Positions 24,128 through 36,323 of a DNA stretch of 64,000 nucleotides are shown here, in pieces. A program made the position numbers and the translations under genes. Within the stretch, counting starts at the first letter, position 1; every line of letters starts with the position of its first letter. Origin of the DNA: Gaeumannomyces sp. JS-464 (Eukaryota; Ascomycota; Sordariomycetes; Magnaporthales; Magnaporthaceae). The notes beneath the pieces were generated by a model. It was not told where the DNA came from. It saw only the letters and a list, made by a program, of their open reading frames with translations, and made no database searches. The stretch lies in NCBI GenBank assembly GCA_002197995.1, contig NGZR01000001.1, forward strand, positions 12,729,501 through 12,793,500. The letters run 5' to 3'.

Positions 24128-25693
24128 TCACTTCCTCCTGTGTTTGCCACCAATTTTATCTTTGCCATTCATCCAGAGCCGAAGCACCTCGGGGATCTCG
24201 ACTGTCATGGAGGCCTCGTCCCAGCCGTTCTCCAGGATGGCCGCAATGACGCGGGGAACGGCAAGGGCGGTGCCATTGAGTGTCCAGGGGAAGGTCATCT
24301 TGCCGTCGAAGCGGACGCGGGTGGACAGGCGGCGGGTCTGGTAGTCGGTGCAGATGCTGGCCGAGGTCACCTCACCCCACCCGTCGTTCTTCTGCCGCCG
24401 CGAAGGGAAGAAGGCCTCGATGTCGATCTTGCGCGCCGCCGACGCGCCCAGGTCCGCGGTGGGCATCTCGAGGACACGGCAGCGCAGGCCGAGCGAGCCG
24501 AGGATCTCGGTCTGGATGTCGAGCATCTCCTCGAAGACCTCCTCGGCCGCAGCCTCGGACGGGGCGGACCACGCGAACATCTCAACCTTGGTGAACTCGT
24601 GAACGCGGTAGAGGCCCTTGGTGTCGGCTCCCCTGGCGCCAGCCTCGGCGCGGTAGCAGCGCGAGGCCGCGACGCGGCGCGCCGGAAGCTCCGACTCCTC
24701 CAGCTGGGAGTCAGCCTTCATGGCGGCCAGGGGGATCTCGGCGGTGCCGGTGAGTGAGAGCTCGGGCTTGCCGCGGGCGGCATCGGCGGCGGAGCGGGCC
24801 AGAGTGTATACCTGTGTCTCGCCGTTCTGGTCGCGCGGCTGGAAGCCGCAGGCGTCGGCAATGTGCGAGTAGACGACGGATGGCGGGCTGACCTGGGCCC
24901 AGCCATGGCGCGTGGCGACGGCGAGTGCATACTGCACCAGCGCCTGCTCGAGCTCGGCGCCCTCGTTCAACAGGTAATACCAACCCCAACCAGACGAGGA
25001 GGCGGCGCCGGCAAAGTCCAGGAGGCCCAGCTCCGAGCCGATATGGACATGAGAGCGCCACACGCGGTCCGTCTCGGACGGTCTGCTGCTCTCCTGCTCG
25101 GGGTCGTCGTTGATGTAGCTGAGCACCAGCGGTTCCTCGCCGCGCGGAGTGCTGGCGCTGGTCAGGTTGGGTAGGGCCGCGGCGAGGCGGGTCATCTCCT
25201 GGGTGAGGCTCTCTTCGGCGTCCTCGATGGTTGAAAGCTGCTCCTTGAGCTGGCGGGCCTCCTCGATGAGCCTCTCGCGAGGCTCGGCGCTGAAACCCTC
25301 GGCCTCGGCCTCGGCCCGCGTCGACGGCGGGTTGGCCAGCTCACGGCGCAGCAGGTTAGAGCGTTCACGCAGGACACGGCCCTCGCGCTGTTTGGCCTGC
25401 CATTGTTCGTGGAGCAAGTTTATGCGTGCGGGATTGCCACTCTGGGGTTTGTAGTTACGCTCAATGCAGTTTTGCTCATAGAGCGTTGGATTCTGGCGGA
25501 TGTGCTTGATATCGATCACGGTCTTGGGTGCTGAGGTGGGACGGATGGGCGCCCCTGTGTCGGCGTCTGTGCCTGTTTCCGACTGCTGTCTAACTACCGA
25601 GCCAGTATGAAACGGCCGTCGGATAAAAGGGCTGTGCCTCGACGCCCTGCCGAGATGCGGCAGGCGAGGCAGGGTCCCGGGCAATCGCCTCAT
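24128..25693 (-). CDS. Seryl-tRNA synthetase, mitochondrial type
   Basis: 521-aa class II aminoacyl-tRNA synthetase that charges tRNA-Ser with serine. The N-terminus is rich in Arg, Ser and Leu without acidic residues (MRRLPGTLPRLPHLGRASRH), as in a mitochondrial presequence, so the organellar enzyme is likely (yeast DIA4-like). IDIKHIRQNPTLYEQNC opens the tRNA-binding coiled-coil arm, which continues to about residue 185. Motif 2 lies around CYRAEAGARGADTKGLYRVH followed by EFTKVEMF. Motif 3 is NGTALAVPRVIAAILE. TGTAEIPL forms part of the serine pocket. It is a single uninterrupted exon with an intact frame, divergent from DBP6 across about 770 bases. A cytosolic enzyme is less likely because of the presequence and the diverged body. 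Confidence 0.92.
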   Translation of the reverse strand: MRRLPGTLPRLPHLGRASRHSPFIRRPFHTGSVVRQQSETGTDADTGAPIRPTSAPKTVIDIKHIRQNPTLYEQNCIERNYKPQSGNPARINLLHEQWQAKQREGRVLRERSNLLRRELANPPSTRAEAEAEGFSAEPRERLIEEARQLKEQLSTIEDAEESLTQEMTRLAAALPNLTSASTPRGEEPLVLSYINDDPEQESSRPSETDRVWRSHVHIGSELGLLDFAGAASSSGWGWYYLLNEGAELEQALVQYALAVATRHGWAQVSPPSVVYSHIADACGFQPRDQNGETQVYTLARSAADAARGKPELSLTGTAEIPLAAMKADSQLEESELPARRVAASRCYRAEAGARGADTKGLYRVHEFTKVEMFAWSAPSEAAAEEVFEEMLDIQTEILGSLGLRCRVLEMPTADLGASAARKIDIEAFFPSRRQKNDGWGEVTSASICTDYQTRRLSTRVRFDGKMTFPWTLNGTALAVPRVIAAILENGWDEASMTVEIPEVLRLWMNGKDKIGGKHRRK

Positions 25694-26465
25694 CCCGCTA
25701 CGCGATGTGTGTGAAGAGCAGGAAGGTATGTATGGAGATGAGAAGCCAGCTACCTAAGGGTAGCTATGGGTTAATTGGCATGGGATTTGTGCTAAGCATA
25801 CATGGCGGATGTCGACTGAAGCTTGCGCTGCGTCGTCGTGTGGGTGCATCTGCTGATTTGCCGCAGGATTATGATTTTCGAGGGGCGGCACCGGGCGGAT
25901 GCTAATTGGCACCCCCGGTCTCGATTGTTGCACCCCCACAACCTCGGTTTGTTTGGGATACGGCCAACTAGGTAGGTACCTACCTTTAACAGTGGCAGAA
26001 AAGAAAAGCCGATATATAAAAGCAGTATATCGGGAGGGATAGAGAGAAGAGAAAATACTTGCAAAAAGGCAAAAGAAATACAGGAAAGATGAAAGGATAT
26101 AGAAAAGACTTAGGTGGGCAACAGGGGGCCCAACCGTGAACCGTTGGGAGTTCCAATTAGGCACTCCCGACGACAGCCGTCGGCCGTCCGGGACCCACTC
26201 CATCGCTGTATCGGGTGCCGCGATAAGTCAATCCTGGCAGGCGGTGAGTGTGGCAGTATAGAGCTCCCCGCCAAAAAATTAGACGATGCAGCAATTGGCC
26301 CCATGCATTTTATCCCGTCGCGTCGCAAGTCGAGCTGCATTGTCAATTGTCGCGTGCCGGGCGAGGACCCTATATCGGCCATATTCGAGCCAACAATCGA
26401 TTTCCGCCGCGTAGGAAACAAGCACCAAGATCACGCAGGAACCGCCGCAGAGCGTAGCTCGCACG
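25694..26465. promoter_or_regulatory. Divergent promoter region seryl-tRNA synthetase/DBP6
   Basis: A 772-base spacer with the two genes starting at its edges. It contains the palindromic motif CTAGGTAGGTACCTACC at 25968-25984, one of many copies of a recurrent intergenic sequence in this window. No gene is seen. Confidence 0.5.
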
Positions 26466-29139
26466 ATGTATGCACGATATGTGCCTCCCGCCAGGGACAA
26501 AGGTTCCTCGACCGAGGCACCCCAAAGTGCTCCTGCGCCTTCGACGGGGGCGACAGCTCCTCAAGCACAGGCCCCGTATGCCAGATACATTCCGTCGCTT
26601 CCCAAGCCACAGCCTGCGACGACAGCGTCTGTAGCGACGCCTCAGCCCCGGAAAATTGTCTTCAACTACGACGACGATGGGTCTACTGCTACGCCAGCCC
26701 CAAAGTCAAAGCCCACACCCTCCATATCCAATGCTGTTGGTGATGAGGACAACGAGCCGAGGAGAAAAAAGGCAAAAATTCGTGCTGCACCTAACGAGAC
26801 CAGCGACCAGTCACCCAAAGACAGGAAATCGAAAATAAAACCGGCTGCGGATGCGGCAAAGGACGAGGGGGAGGAGACACCAAAGCCCAAAGAGAAGAAG
26901 GAGACAAGGAAAAGTGAAGCCAGGGGCCACGCAACCGAAATAGGAGAGGGTGTAAGACCTTCAAAGTCGGAGAAACGAGAAAGGAAAAAAAAAGGAGAGT
27001 GCGAAATTGGCAGACCCGAGCGATGGGGATGGGGACGTCAAGATGCGAGACCAGGCCCACTTGGAAGAAGACGGGGCTGGCGCAGATTCCATAGGGTCAA
27101 GACACAAGTCGGTACTCAAGAAGAAGGAGCTGGCATTCAGAAGAGCTCTCAAGGCTCCGGTGGAGGCGGATGAGCCTGACGGGCCCCTGGCTCATCTGGA
27201 ACACGATGGATCCGGAGTCCACGGGCTGGAACCGCTGCCACAGCCGGCTCCTGCCGTACTAGACACCTCGGAGCCGACCTACGACACCCTACCGCCTTGG
27301 CTTGGAAATCCCATCCACGTCTCGCAAAGCACGCGCGCGGACTGGACGACGTTAGGACTCAAGCCCGAGCTGGGGATTTCAACTGAAATCGCCAGCTTTC
27401 TTGCCTCCAAAGGCTACGAAGAGGCATTTGCGGTACAGACTGCCGTCATCCCTAGATTGTTGCCGACACCTACCAGACAAGGGGACCTTGTCATCTCAGC
27501 AGCAACTGGCTCAGGGAAAACGTTGGCCTATGTCCTACCTATGATCCGGGATGTGAGTCTAAGCTCAGTAACGAAGCTGCGAGCCCTAATAGTGGTTCCA
27601 ACGCGAGAGCTTGTCCGGCAGGTCCACGAGGTCTGTACCATCTGCGCCGCCGCCTACGCGCGGCAGCCAGGGCGCAAAGCGGCCAAAATCGGGACGGCTG
27701 TGGGTAACCAGGTCTTCAAAAAGGAGCAGGAGAGCCTGGTGGACGAGGAGCTGCGCTATGATCCGCGGGGCTACCAAACCCTTGTCGAGGCTCGCAAATG
27801 GGAGAACCTGAGAAAGCGCGAGCTCGAGGATCTGGAGTTTGACCTGCTGGACTTTGTAGACAAGCCTTTACCGCTGGTAAACCACGTGGTTGGTCTGGTC
27901 TCCAAGGTGGACATCCTCATTTGCACGCCCGGCAGGCTGGTGGAGCACATCGGACGAACGCCCGGCTTTGACCTGAGCTACGTCCGCTGGCTCGTCGTGG
28001 ACGAAGCCGACAAGCTGCTTGAGCAGAGCTACCAGCAGTGGCTCGATGTGGTCATGGAGAAGCTCTCCGTGGAGTCCCCCGGCGCCAGGGATTTCCCGCT
28101 TCAGAATAAATCCGGTGTCCGCAAAGTCATCCTCAGCGCAACCATGACGCGAAATGTCAGCTTGCTAAGCAAGTTGAGGCTGCGGCGGCCCGAGCTGATT
28201 GTCCTTGAGGGAGGCGAGATTAACGGCGCCCCTGCGGAGTCGTCATCCTATGAGCTAGCTCTGCCGGAGCTGCTCCAGGAATCTGCCATCAAGATTCGCG
28301 ACCCGGAGCAGAAGCCCATGTACCTGATCGATCTGCTGACCAGCGAGCACATGCGATCAAGCGCGCGCCAGGGCCGACTTGCGATGCCGCCGCGCGCAAA
28401 GGCCGATGAGGAGATGTCCGACGAAAGCAACGATGAATCCGACGATTCTGACTCGTCTGACACCTCTTCATCAGGCTCTGAGTCGGATGCATCCGATACC
28501 TCATCATCGGGATCTGATTCTGACTCGGGCTTGTCCCCTGTGGACGATACGATGGACACAGTTCTCATCTTCACCAAATCCAACGAGACAGCACTTCGTC
28601 TATCGCGTCTACTCGAGATCATGGCACCCAGTCGTCTCGCGTTGCGCATCGGCACCCTCACGTCGACGACCCGCACGTCAGAGCGCAAGGGGGTACTTCG
28701 GGCCTTCCACGCGGCCAAGCTACGGGTGCTTGTGGCCTCAGACCTCGTGGCGCGCGGGCTAGACCTTCCCAACCTCGACCACGTGGTCAACTACGACATG
28801 CCGCCCAGTGTGAGGGCATACGTGCACCGGGTGGGCCGCACAGCACGCGCGGGCCGGCCCGGGCGGGCGTGGACCTTCTTCACCAAGACCGAGGCCGGCT
28901 GGTTCTTCGCCGAGGTCGCGGGCCAGCAGGCGGGGAAGAGAAGCGGGGACGCGGGCGGCAGCAGCGGACCCTCCATCGCGCGCTCGAAGAAGGTCGAGAC
29001 GATTAAGGTCACGGCCAGGAGGTCGGCCGAGGACATGGAGGGCGGCGTGCGCGGTGACTTCAGCGAGGCGCGCGTTACCGAGTATGAGAAGGCCCTCGAG
29101 GCGCTTGGCAGGGAAGCCAAGGAGCTGCGAGAGAAGTGA
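26466..29139 (+). CDS. DBP6: DEAD-box RNA helicase DBP6
   Basis: ATP-dependent RNA helicase of early 60S ribosome assembly in the nucleolus. The N-terminus MYARYVPPAR and a long Lys/Glu-rich region precede the helicase core. Core motifs are AATGSGKT (motif I), PTRELVRQ (Ia), TPGRLVEH (Ib), VVDEADKLL (DEAD, motif II), LSATMT (III), ARGLDLPNLDHVVNYDMP and HRVGRTARAGRPG (VI). A large acidic Ser/Asp insertion (DNA about 28400-28550) lies before the second RecA-like domain, as is typical for Dbp6. The frame changes once, at the A9 run at 26985-26993, from the N-terminal frame to that of the core. Eight or eleven A residues would make it continuous. No intron is evident. Homopolymer miscounting is the simplest explanation. 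Confidence 0.9.
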
Positions 29140-29809
29140 CCCTCGACCCAGCATTCCTAGTCACCGATTCCTACGACCACACTATGCCGGCGAGGGCGCC
29201 AAGCCCGAGGAGACTCGCCACCCGATCCGCCATCACCTCACTCTCGGCGGCCAATGCCGGCTCCGTAAGGAGGAGCATTTATTCTCCCTAGCATCTAATA
29301 CTAGATTTGCAAGATACCAAACACTTTTTCCCAGTATACCTGCTATGAAGCCCCCAGAGACAATGGGGCCTGAAATGACTTACCGACGCACTTATCTTAG
29401 CCAAGGAAGCCATCCACGATATGAGATGGGCTCGCTTGTAAATACACCTTACTAGGCTAGGCGACGACTCACCCAGCCGATTCCAACAAGCCCCTGGATG
29501 CTTCCTGAAGCTTCCACTGCTATCCCTGTGTTTAGGCACATGCTATGACATAATCCCAGCATGGGAGCCCCTAGCGATGCTCCACTAAAAAGTTCAATCT
29601 TGCCGCAGCGACCTTTACCCCTCCAAAAATTTCCTTGCCCCTCCGATTCCCAATATCGCACCCTCTCAGGGAGTATCATTCATTTTGCGCCGTCGCAAAT
29701 TCTCTTGGTTGTGCAGCCTGCCTAAGCGAGAAAAGGATACCAACAGACGCACAGAGAGACCATCTCTGCTGAAGATTCTTCGCGCAGCCTTCACTCCACA
29801 ACAACAACC
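29140..29809. other. Spacer between DBP6 and ZPR1
   Basis: About 670 bases between two plus-strand genes. It holds the DBP6 3' flank and the ZPR1 promoter and leader. No domain-bearing ORF is seen. Confidence 0.55.
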
Positions 29810-31511
29810 ATGTCTCCCGCAGAGGAGGCCAAGCCCTCGGGCACCGTAACAGCAGCCCCCGACCTCTTCGGATCCATCGGTGCCCAGGTCGACCGGGTCG
29901 CCGGCGCCGGCGAGAACCAGGCGGACGGCGACGACGATGTGCAGCCCGTCGAGCAGATCGAGTCTCTCTGCATGAACTGCGAGCAAAATGTAAGTCCCTC
30001 AGTCTTGGTAGCATAGGTATCTGTCGATTTCGAAAGACAGACTATCCCCTATTTTTGTTTCGGTTGTTGCGCGCAAGACGTTCCTGATTCTAATGGCCAA
30101 CCTGCTTACACCTTACGTATAGGGCACAACACGACTATTGCTCACGCGCATCCCCTATTTTCGCGAGATTATCATCATGTCCTTCCACTGCGACCACTGC
30201 GGCTTCTCCAACAACGAGATTCAAGCAGCCGGCTCGGTGCAGCCGCGCGGCTCCCACATCGAGCTGCGCCTGACGGCCATGGCCGACTTCTCGCGCCAGG
30301 TCGTCAAGGCCGACACGGCCACTGTCAAGTTTATTGAGCTTGACCTGGAGATTCCGCCGGGCCGCGGCCAGATGACCAACGTCGAGGGGCTGCTCTCGGG
30401 TGTCGTCGACGACCTCGAGGCCAGCCAGGAGCAGCGCCGGGCCGCGCAGCCCGAGGTTGCCGAAAAGGTGGCCGAGGTGATCCAGAAGGGCCGTGCCATG
30501 CTCGCGGGCGACTCGTTCCCCTTCCGCTTCTATCTCGACGACCCGGCCGGAAACTCATGGATCCAACCCGACATGCGTGACGGCGTCGGCAAGTGGGAGA
30601 AGCGCGACTTCGTCCGCACCAAGGAGCAGAACGAAGCCCTCGGCCTGACAGATACGGACGCCCAGATGGTGTCTGGACACGATGGTGTCATCCCCGTGGG
30701 CGGTCAGGGCCGGCTCGGTGAGAACGACAACATCATCCCCGACGAGGTCTACAGCTTCCCAGCCAGCTGCCCGGGCTGTCAGCACCCCTGCGTCACGCAC
30801 ATGAAGATGGTGGACATCCCGCACTTCAAGCAGGTCGTGCTCATGAGCACAGTCTGCGATCGCTGCGGCTACCGCTCCAACGACGTCAAGACGGGCGGTG
30901 CCGTGCCCGAGAAGGGCCGCAAGCTGACGCTGCTCGTCAAGGGCGCCGTCGACCTGGCGCGCGACATTCTAAAGTCGGAGAGCTGCGCGCTCGAGTGCCC
31001 GGACCTCAGCCTCTCGGTGAACCCGGGCACGCTGGGCGGCCGCTTCACGACGGTCGAGGGCCTGCTCACGCAGGTGCGCGACGACCTCAAGGCCCAGATC
31101 TTCGAGGCCGACGCGACCCCGAAGCCGGGCAACGCCGACGGCCACGTCTCGATGGAGGGCGGCGACTCGCTCGCACCCGAGGAGCGGGCCAGGTGGCAGG
31201 GCTTCTTCACAGAGCTCGACCGCGCAATCGCCGGCGAGCGCGAGTTCTCAGTCATCCTGACCGACCCGCTCGCCAGCAGCTACGTCCAGAGCCTGGCCGA
31301 CGACCCTGGCCAGCCCGACGAGCAGATGACGGTCGAGGACTACGACCGGACCGAAGAAGAGGAGGAAGAGCTCGGCCTGCGCGACATGAAGACTGAGGGC
31401 TACGAGGAGGACGCCGCCAAGGAGGAGGCGGAGCGGAAAAAGGAGGAGGCCAAGGCCGACGCCGACGCGACAGCACAGGCTGCCAATGCGGGTAGTGTGG
31501 CTGGTAGCTAG
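29810..31511 (+). CDS. ZPR1: Zinc-finger protein ZPR1
   Basis: ZPR1 is an essential eukaryotic zinc protein, found with eEF1A and moving between cytoplasm and nucleus; it acts as a chaperone for eEF1A folding. Exon 1 (29810-29989) ends CMNCEQN, and the intron at 29990-30122 (GTAAGT donor, TATAG acceptor, phase 0) continues GTTRLLLTRIPYFREII. The first ZPR1 module has CMNC and FHCDHCGFSNNE. The second repeats the plan with CPGCQHPC, MKMVDIPHFKQVVLMSTV and CDRCGYRSND. Each finger is followed by a beta-sheet A/B domain with the TxVEGLL motif (NVEGLLSGV and TVEGLLTQV). The C-terminus is highly acidic and then Lys/Glu/Ala-rich. The product is 522 aa and the frame is intact. Confidence 0.96.
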
Positions 31512-32727
31512 AGAAGCGTACTTGATTCCAAAGTAAAATAATGTAAAAAGACGAAAAAAAAGGATACCGAAGGAATATAGAGTCAACAGAGCGATCTGAA
31601 ATGTCCCCAATGCCTTCGACCCTGCGCATACATTGTCGCCCCTCAGTGCCAGGGCTGCGCAACTCAACAGCACCGAACCGCACGGCGCGAGACTTGTGGC
31701 CGTCAACAATCCTCGAATGATAGTCACATTAAATCTCGGATTCAACCACGAATTCTCCTCCGTCAAGTAGCGCCTTAGCCATCGAGGTTCAAAACCAACA
31801 GTAGTAAAACTAGACACAAGGATAAACAGGAATCATGCAGAGCGAAAGACCAAAGTCCTCGTCCATCATGATATGCGTGAACTATCTAACTAGAGGTAGG
31901 TTGGTAGGCAGGTGGCTGGGTAGGTCCCAGACGAAGCAAATCGAGATCGTTCCTCTTGCGGTCCTCCGGTGAGCAAACAACAAGTCCCTCTCCCCTCTCC
32001 ACTCTCCCTCTCTCGCGAACCCAACCCCAATTCCATTGCTGCCGCAATTCTCCCGTGCTAATATACGCCCATATAGTACAGTGCCATACCCATATCTGTC
32101 TTGGGGCTTCCCGCGCGCGATATGCAATCAATCATTATTGTTGCCAACCTGTGCCCCGGCTTCACAACCCCTGATTAAGTACCATACCAAAGATCCAGAC
32201 GGGGATGCAAGGCGACAAGACCATAGGTAGATTGAGTAGGAAGACGCCCAAGATAAAAAATATAAATGAGAGCAAAAAGGACAGCAAACCCCGACAGGAT
32301 ATCATGATCGACGAAGAAGCGCCACGCACGAAGAAACAAGAAAGTAAAACAACGCACAGGACTTGGAGACCGAAAGAAAGTGCTGCTCGGGCCGCTCATA
32401 GTTGTACAATTTTGCTTGTCTCGCGAGCCAAATTTGTTGTTCTCAGTGGGATGGGACACACCAATGCATACCCATGCCCGTGCCTTTGGATAAGTTGCTG
32501 GACACCGGCGGGGCATACCGACAGGAACAGTAATCCTGCGGCGGCTGCTGTGGTGGTAATCGGTGAACAAGAAGGGTATAACTCGGAATAGATACGGAAG
32601 GGGCGTTCAAGACAGATTGATAGACTGACGCGAGAATGAGGCGTGGAGATCGTGGGCGGCGGGCGGCAGACGAAAAATCCCATGGATTAAATACCCGGCC
32701 GACGGATGGCCAGACAGCCAGGACAGG
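31512..32727. other. Convergent 3' flanks
   Basis: About 1.2 kb between the ends of ZPR1 (plus) and the duplicated-module gene (minus). ORFs at 31248-31817 and 32175-32683 lack domains. No RNA gene or repeat stands out. Confidence 0.5.
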
Positions 32728-35700
32728 TTAGAAGAAAGATGGCTTGGTCAGGACACGGTACTCGACGTAGTCCTCGCCGTCAATGGATATAATTGTACCC
32801 TGGCTGACAAGCTTGCCGGCAAAGGGCCCGTTCTGCTTGCGTTCGTACTTGACGCCGCCGTACGTCTTGGCGTCGTCGGCGGCGCCACCAGCCGCGCTCG
32901 AAGAGCCCGACCGCATGCGGTGCGACTCCTGCGACTGCCAGACCCGGTTAAGTGTCTTCATGTTGTCGCTGAAGGCGGCGGCCTTACCCTCGCGCGAGAG
33001 GGAGCCGGCACGGTTGCTGCGCTGGTCGATGCGCGACTGGTGCGCCTCGGCGCGTGCAATGCTCTGCCGCGCAATCGAGTCAACACGCTCCAGGCGGTCG
33101 TTGCTGTCGGCCGGGCCGCTGTTGCTGGGCCGGTGGGCAGCGCGCAGGTCCGACGAGTTGGGCAGCGAGTGTCGCGCCGGCCGCGTCGCCTCCTTTAGCG
33201 CCGAGGCGCCACGCCGCGCCTGCCTAAGATCGTGGCCGTTGAACGACCGGTCGGGGCTGAAGTCGGGCCGCCATCGTCGTCGTAGTTGTCGTCGCTGACC
33301 ACGTCGCGCGCCGCGCGTTCCTGCGCCTCGATCCGCTGCAGCTCCGCGCGACGCTCCTGATCCGCCTCCTCGGTGCGTAGCTTCTCTCTTGCGCCATCAC
33401 CACGGCCTCGGTCACAGCCGCCATGCTGCCCGATCCCGACTGGGGGTTCGGCCCTGCGGCAACCCGGAGCTGCGCGTCGTAGACAGCCTTAGTCTCGTTA
33501 GCGATGCGCTCCTCGGGGGCCTCCTCCTTACCGCCCAGCCTGTCCAGCTGGTGCTGGCGGACACGGCAGTACTCCTTGATCTCGGAGCGGGACAAATCAC
33601 GCAGGTGCGGCTCAAATACCACGTCCTCGTAGGAGATCCAGAGCGCTCCAGGGCCCTGCGGGAAGTTGCCAAAGATGGCGCGGCCGTCACGCGTCTGCCT
33701 AGTCAACTTGACCCTGAACATATCATTGGTCCCAAGTACACCGATTACTGCGTGTTTGTCAAGCGCGTCCTCGGCGCTGGAATTGCTCCAGTATCCGACC
33801 AGAATCCTAGTAGGTCTAGTGCCGGGGAGGTCATCAACGACCGACGCCCGCGGCGCACGGCTCACGATGCGAGGGCCAGGCACCGGTGCCTCGTGTCCCT
33901 CGAGGGGAACGGGAACAATGGTCGGAGGAGAGTGCGCGGAGGCGACAAAGCTGGCGTTGAGCCGGCGCTTCTTCTTCTCATGGAGGCTGTTCTGCTTGAC
34001 CTGCTCCGGAATGGACTCGCCGTAGGCAATAGCTGGCGCGAGACCGGTTTCTGGGGCCGGCTTTGCCGACACGCGGGCGATGGCTTCCTTGACTGCATCC
34101 GCATTGTTGGTCTGCACCTCGTCCTCTGTCTTCTCGGTGCCCCAGGTCTCCACACGGACCTTGACGTACTCCTTGACCTGGTGGTGGTCGAGATAAACGA
34201 GGTGGTCCTCAAACACGATGCGCTCAAAGGTCACCCAGCTGCCGCCGGGCCCAGGAGGGAGCGGGTAGCGGTCGATGACAAGCTTACCGGTGCGCGAGAC
34301 CTGCTGGATGCGCGTGCGGAGGCGGTCACGAACATCGATAAAACCGATGACGGCATGCTTGTCGGCCTTGTCTGGGACATGCGAGTCGCGCCAGTACCCA
34401 AGCGTCACGCCTCTAACTTGATTGGTGCCATGTGTGCGTTTACTGGCGTGCATTATAGGGTCCTCAGACGTGACAGCGGGCGACGCCGTGTCTAGCTCTT
34501 TGGCATCTTCGTTCAGAGAGCTGTACAGCGAGTTCCGCTTGCGCTTGGGATAGTGCGAGGACATAGGCTGTTCGTCAGCATCCTCCATCTCGGCGTCCTC
34601 TGGGTCCGAGAGAATGGGTGCTGGCGACGCCTTGGTGCCGTTGGCCTTGGTGCCTACCACGATCTCGTCCTGCAGGTTGTTGCTGGCAGTCGGGATGGTG
34701 GGCACAGGACTGGGCGAGTCGGGTGGCGGCGTCAGGTTGTCAAGGTCGTCGTTGTCCTCGTGGCTGGAGTCGTCCTTTTCGACAACTGGCTCAACACTTT
34801 GTGGCGCCGAAGTTGAGCTCATGCTAGAAGACCGAGTTAGCAGCTGTTGCTTTCAAGTATATTCCATTCGCTTTAGCAGTCGTTCTGGGCACGCGGGACC
34901 AGGGATGTGAGATAGAATCGATGCAGCTTAGTTTCTCGATAGTTGCCCGCCGGAGCAAAGCCGCAGATGCCCGTCAGGCAATCCAGTCTATAGCCACAAG
35001 ACAGAGGCCGAAACTGCGAGATGGGTCGGCAGGGGCTTGGTTTGGGAAGTGTGCGGCCGAGGCGTCGCTTGACGCGTCAGACCAAGAAAATTGACGCGCC
35101 AGAGAGGACGCGGGATAGTTGGAGTAAGAAAAAAAAAGAAGAAAAAAAGAGAAAAACGTCTAGGTAATAACCTTAGCTCTCGAAGGCAACACTGGTTTAG
35201 TGAACAACACAGCCAAGTTACCCTAGCTGTTTGTTGTAGCTCAGTGCGACTAACCAAGTTGATGCTGTCACACCTACCGAAGGGGTCGGTATACTGAGTG
35301 ACGGATTGAGCCTAGCCCTATTGTCGCTCAAGCGCAGGGTTTTGGGGTTGAGGATAAAACAAACCGGGAAAAAGTAGAGACTCGGTCGCGTCGCGGGCGT
35401 GTGTGCACCGAATCTCACCAAAAAAAATACGGCGAGGATAAAATTCCGACACCGCGGTCTGGCAATTCTTGCAGAGTTGGCGCAACAGGGACAACTGGCA
35501 GAGAGCTTGTGGGTTGTAGGTGCCAGTAGAATGTCGAAGACGACCGGGTCCCAAGCCAATTCTGTTTTAGATGCAGTGCCAGTGCCAGCGCCGCCCGCTT
35601 GGAGACGCTTGTGAGAGTGAGAGTCACTGGAGACAGGAAAACTGCATTGGCTGGGCTTGTGATGTCGTCCAGTCTGCCAACTCTAATTTGCGGGGACCGA

Positions 35701-36323
35701 TCAAGTCCAGGGAAAGCTTCTCTGGGGGCTGGCAGGGCAGTACTCAATCCGCGAATCGAGAGGGGCGAGGGGTAGAGCGGAGAGAAGAAGGGAAGAGGGC
35801 GACAGAAGCACCGAGAGTCCACGGTCCAAACACCACTCGGGCGAGGCCAAGAAGACACAGCGGAGCAGGACCCAAGCTGCGGAGACAAGCGATGCTGGGT
35901 TTGGGATTAACATCCCGAAAGGGGTAATTTGTCGAAGGCTTGAGTGATGGTTTGGGCGTGGTTGGAAGGAAGGGAGGCGCGATTGGGGAGACCAACTTTT
36001 GGCGGTGCCATGGAGTAGGGCTGGTTGCGTGTCAAGGTTCTGTGTGGGCGAGCGCCATGCCATTGAGGCAAAAAAATACAAACGAGCCTGTGGCTGCGAT
36101 GCATTGTGCGACCAATAAAAAAAAAAAAATAGGAGGGGAAGAACAAAAAGGAAAGAGGCGAGGGGGAAAAAAGCATCATCGTGCACCAGAACGAAGACAG
36201 TTGGACTTACTCTTCGACAGACTCTTTGGGAGGCTGATCCTCATCCATCGGCACAAAGACCGCAGTCGAGGGCGCGGCGGCGACTGAAACAGCCGGCGGT
36301 GCATGTTCCAGATCAGCAGACAT
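32728..36323 (-). CDS. Conserved fungal protein with duplicated module
   Basis: Function unknown. Counting from the ATG at 34822, residues about 141-223 and 342-423 are two copies of one module. The shared pattern is GYW, DKHAVIG, GPG-x2-W, then E-x2-VFE-x-HL-x2-L and KEY-x-(K/R)VR. An acidic Ser/Pro-rich N-terminus with YPKRKRNSLY precedes them. The C-terminal part is charged and helical, ending EDYVEYRVLTKPSFF at 32728. Two single-base frame breaks (near 33387 and 33268) interrupt the C-terminal part. A TGCTAAC branch point and TTCTAG acceptor lie directly before the ATG at 34822. They pair in phase with a GTAAGT donor at 36210 ending an exon that starts MSADLEHAPPAVSV (36211-36323), implying a 1387-nt intron. 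The exon pairing is inference; the main exon is solid. Confidence 0.72.
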
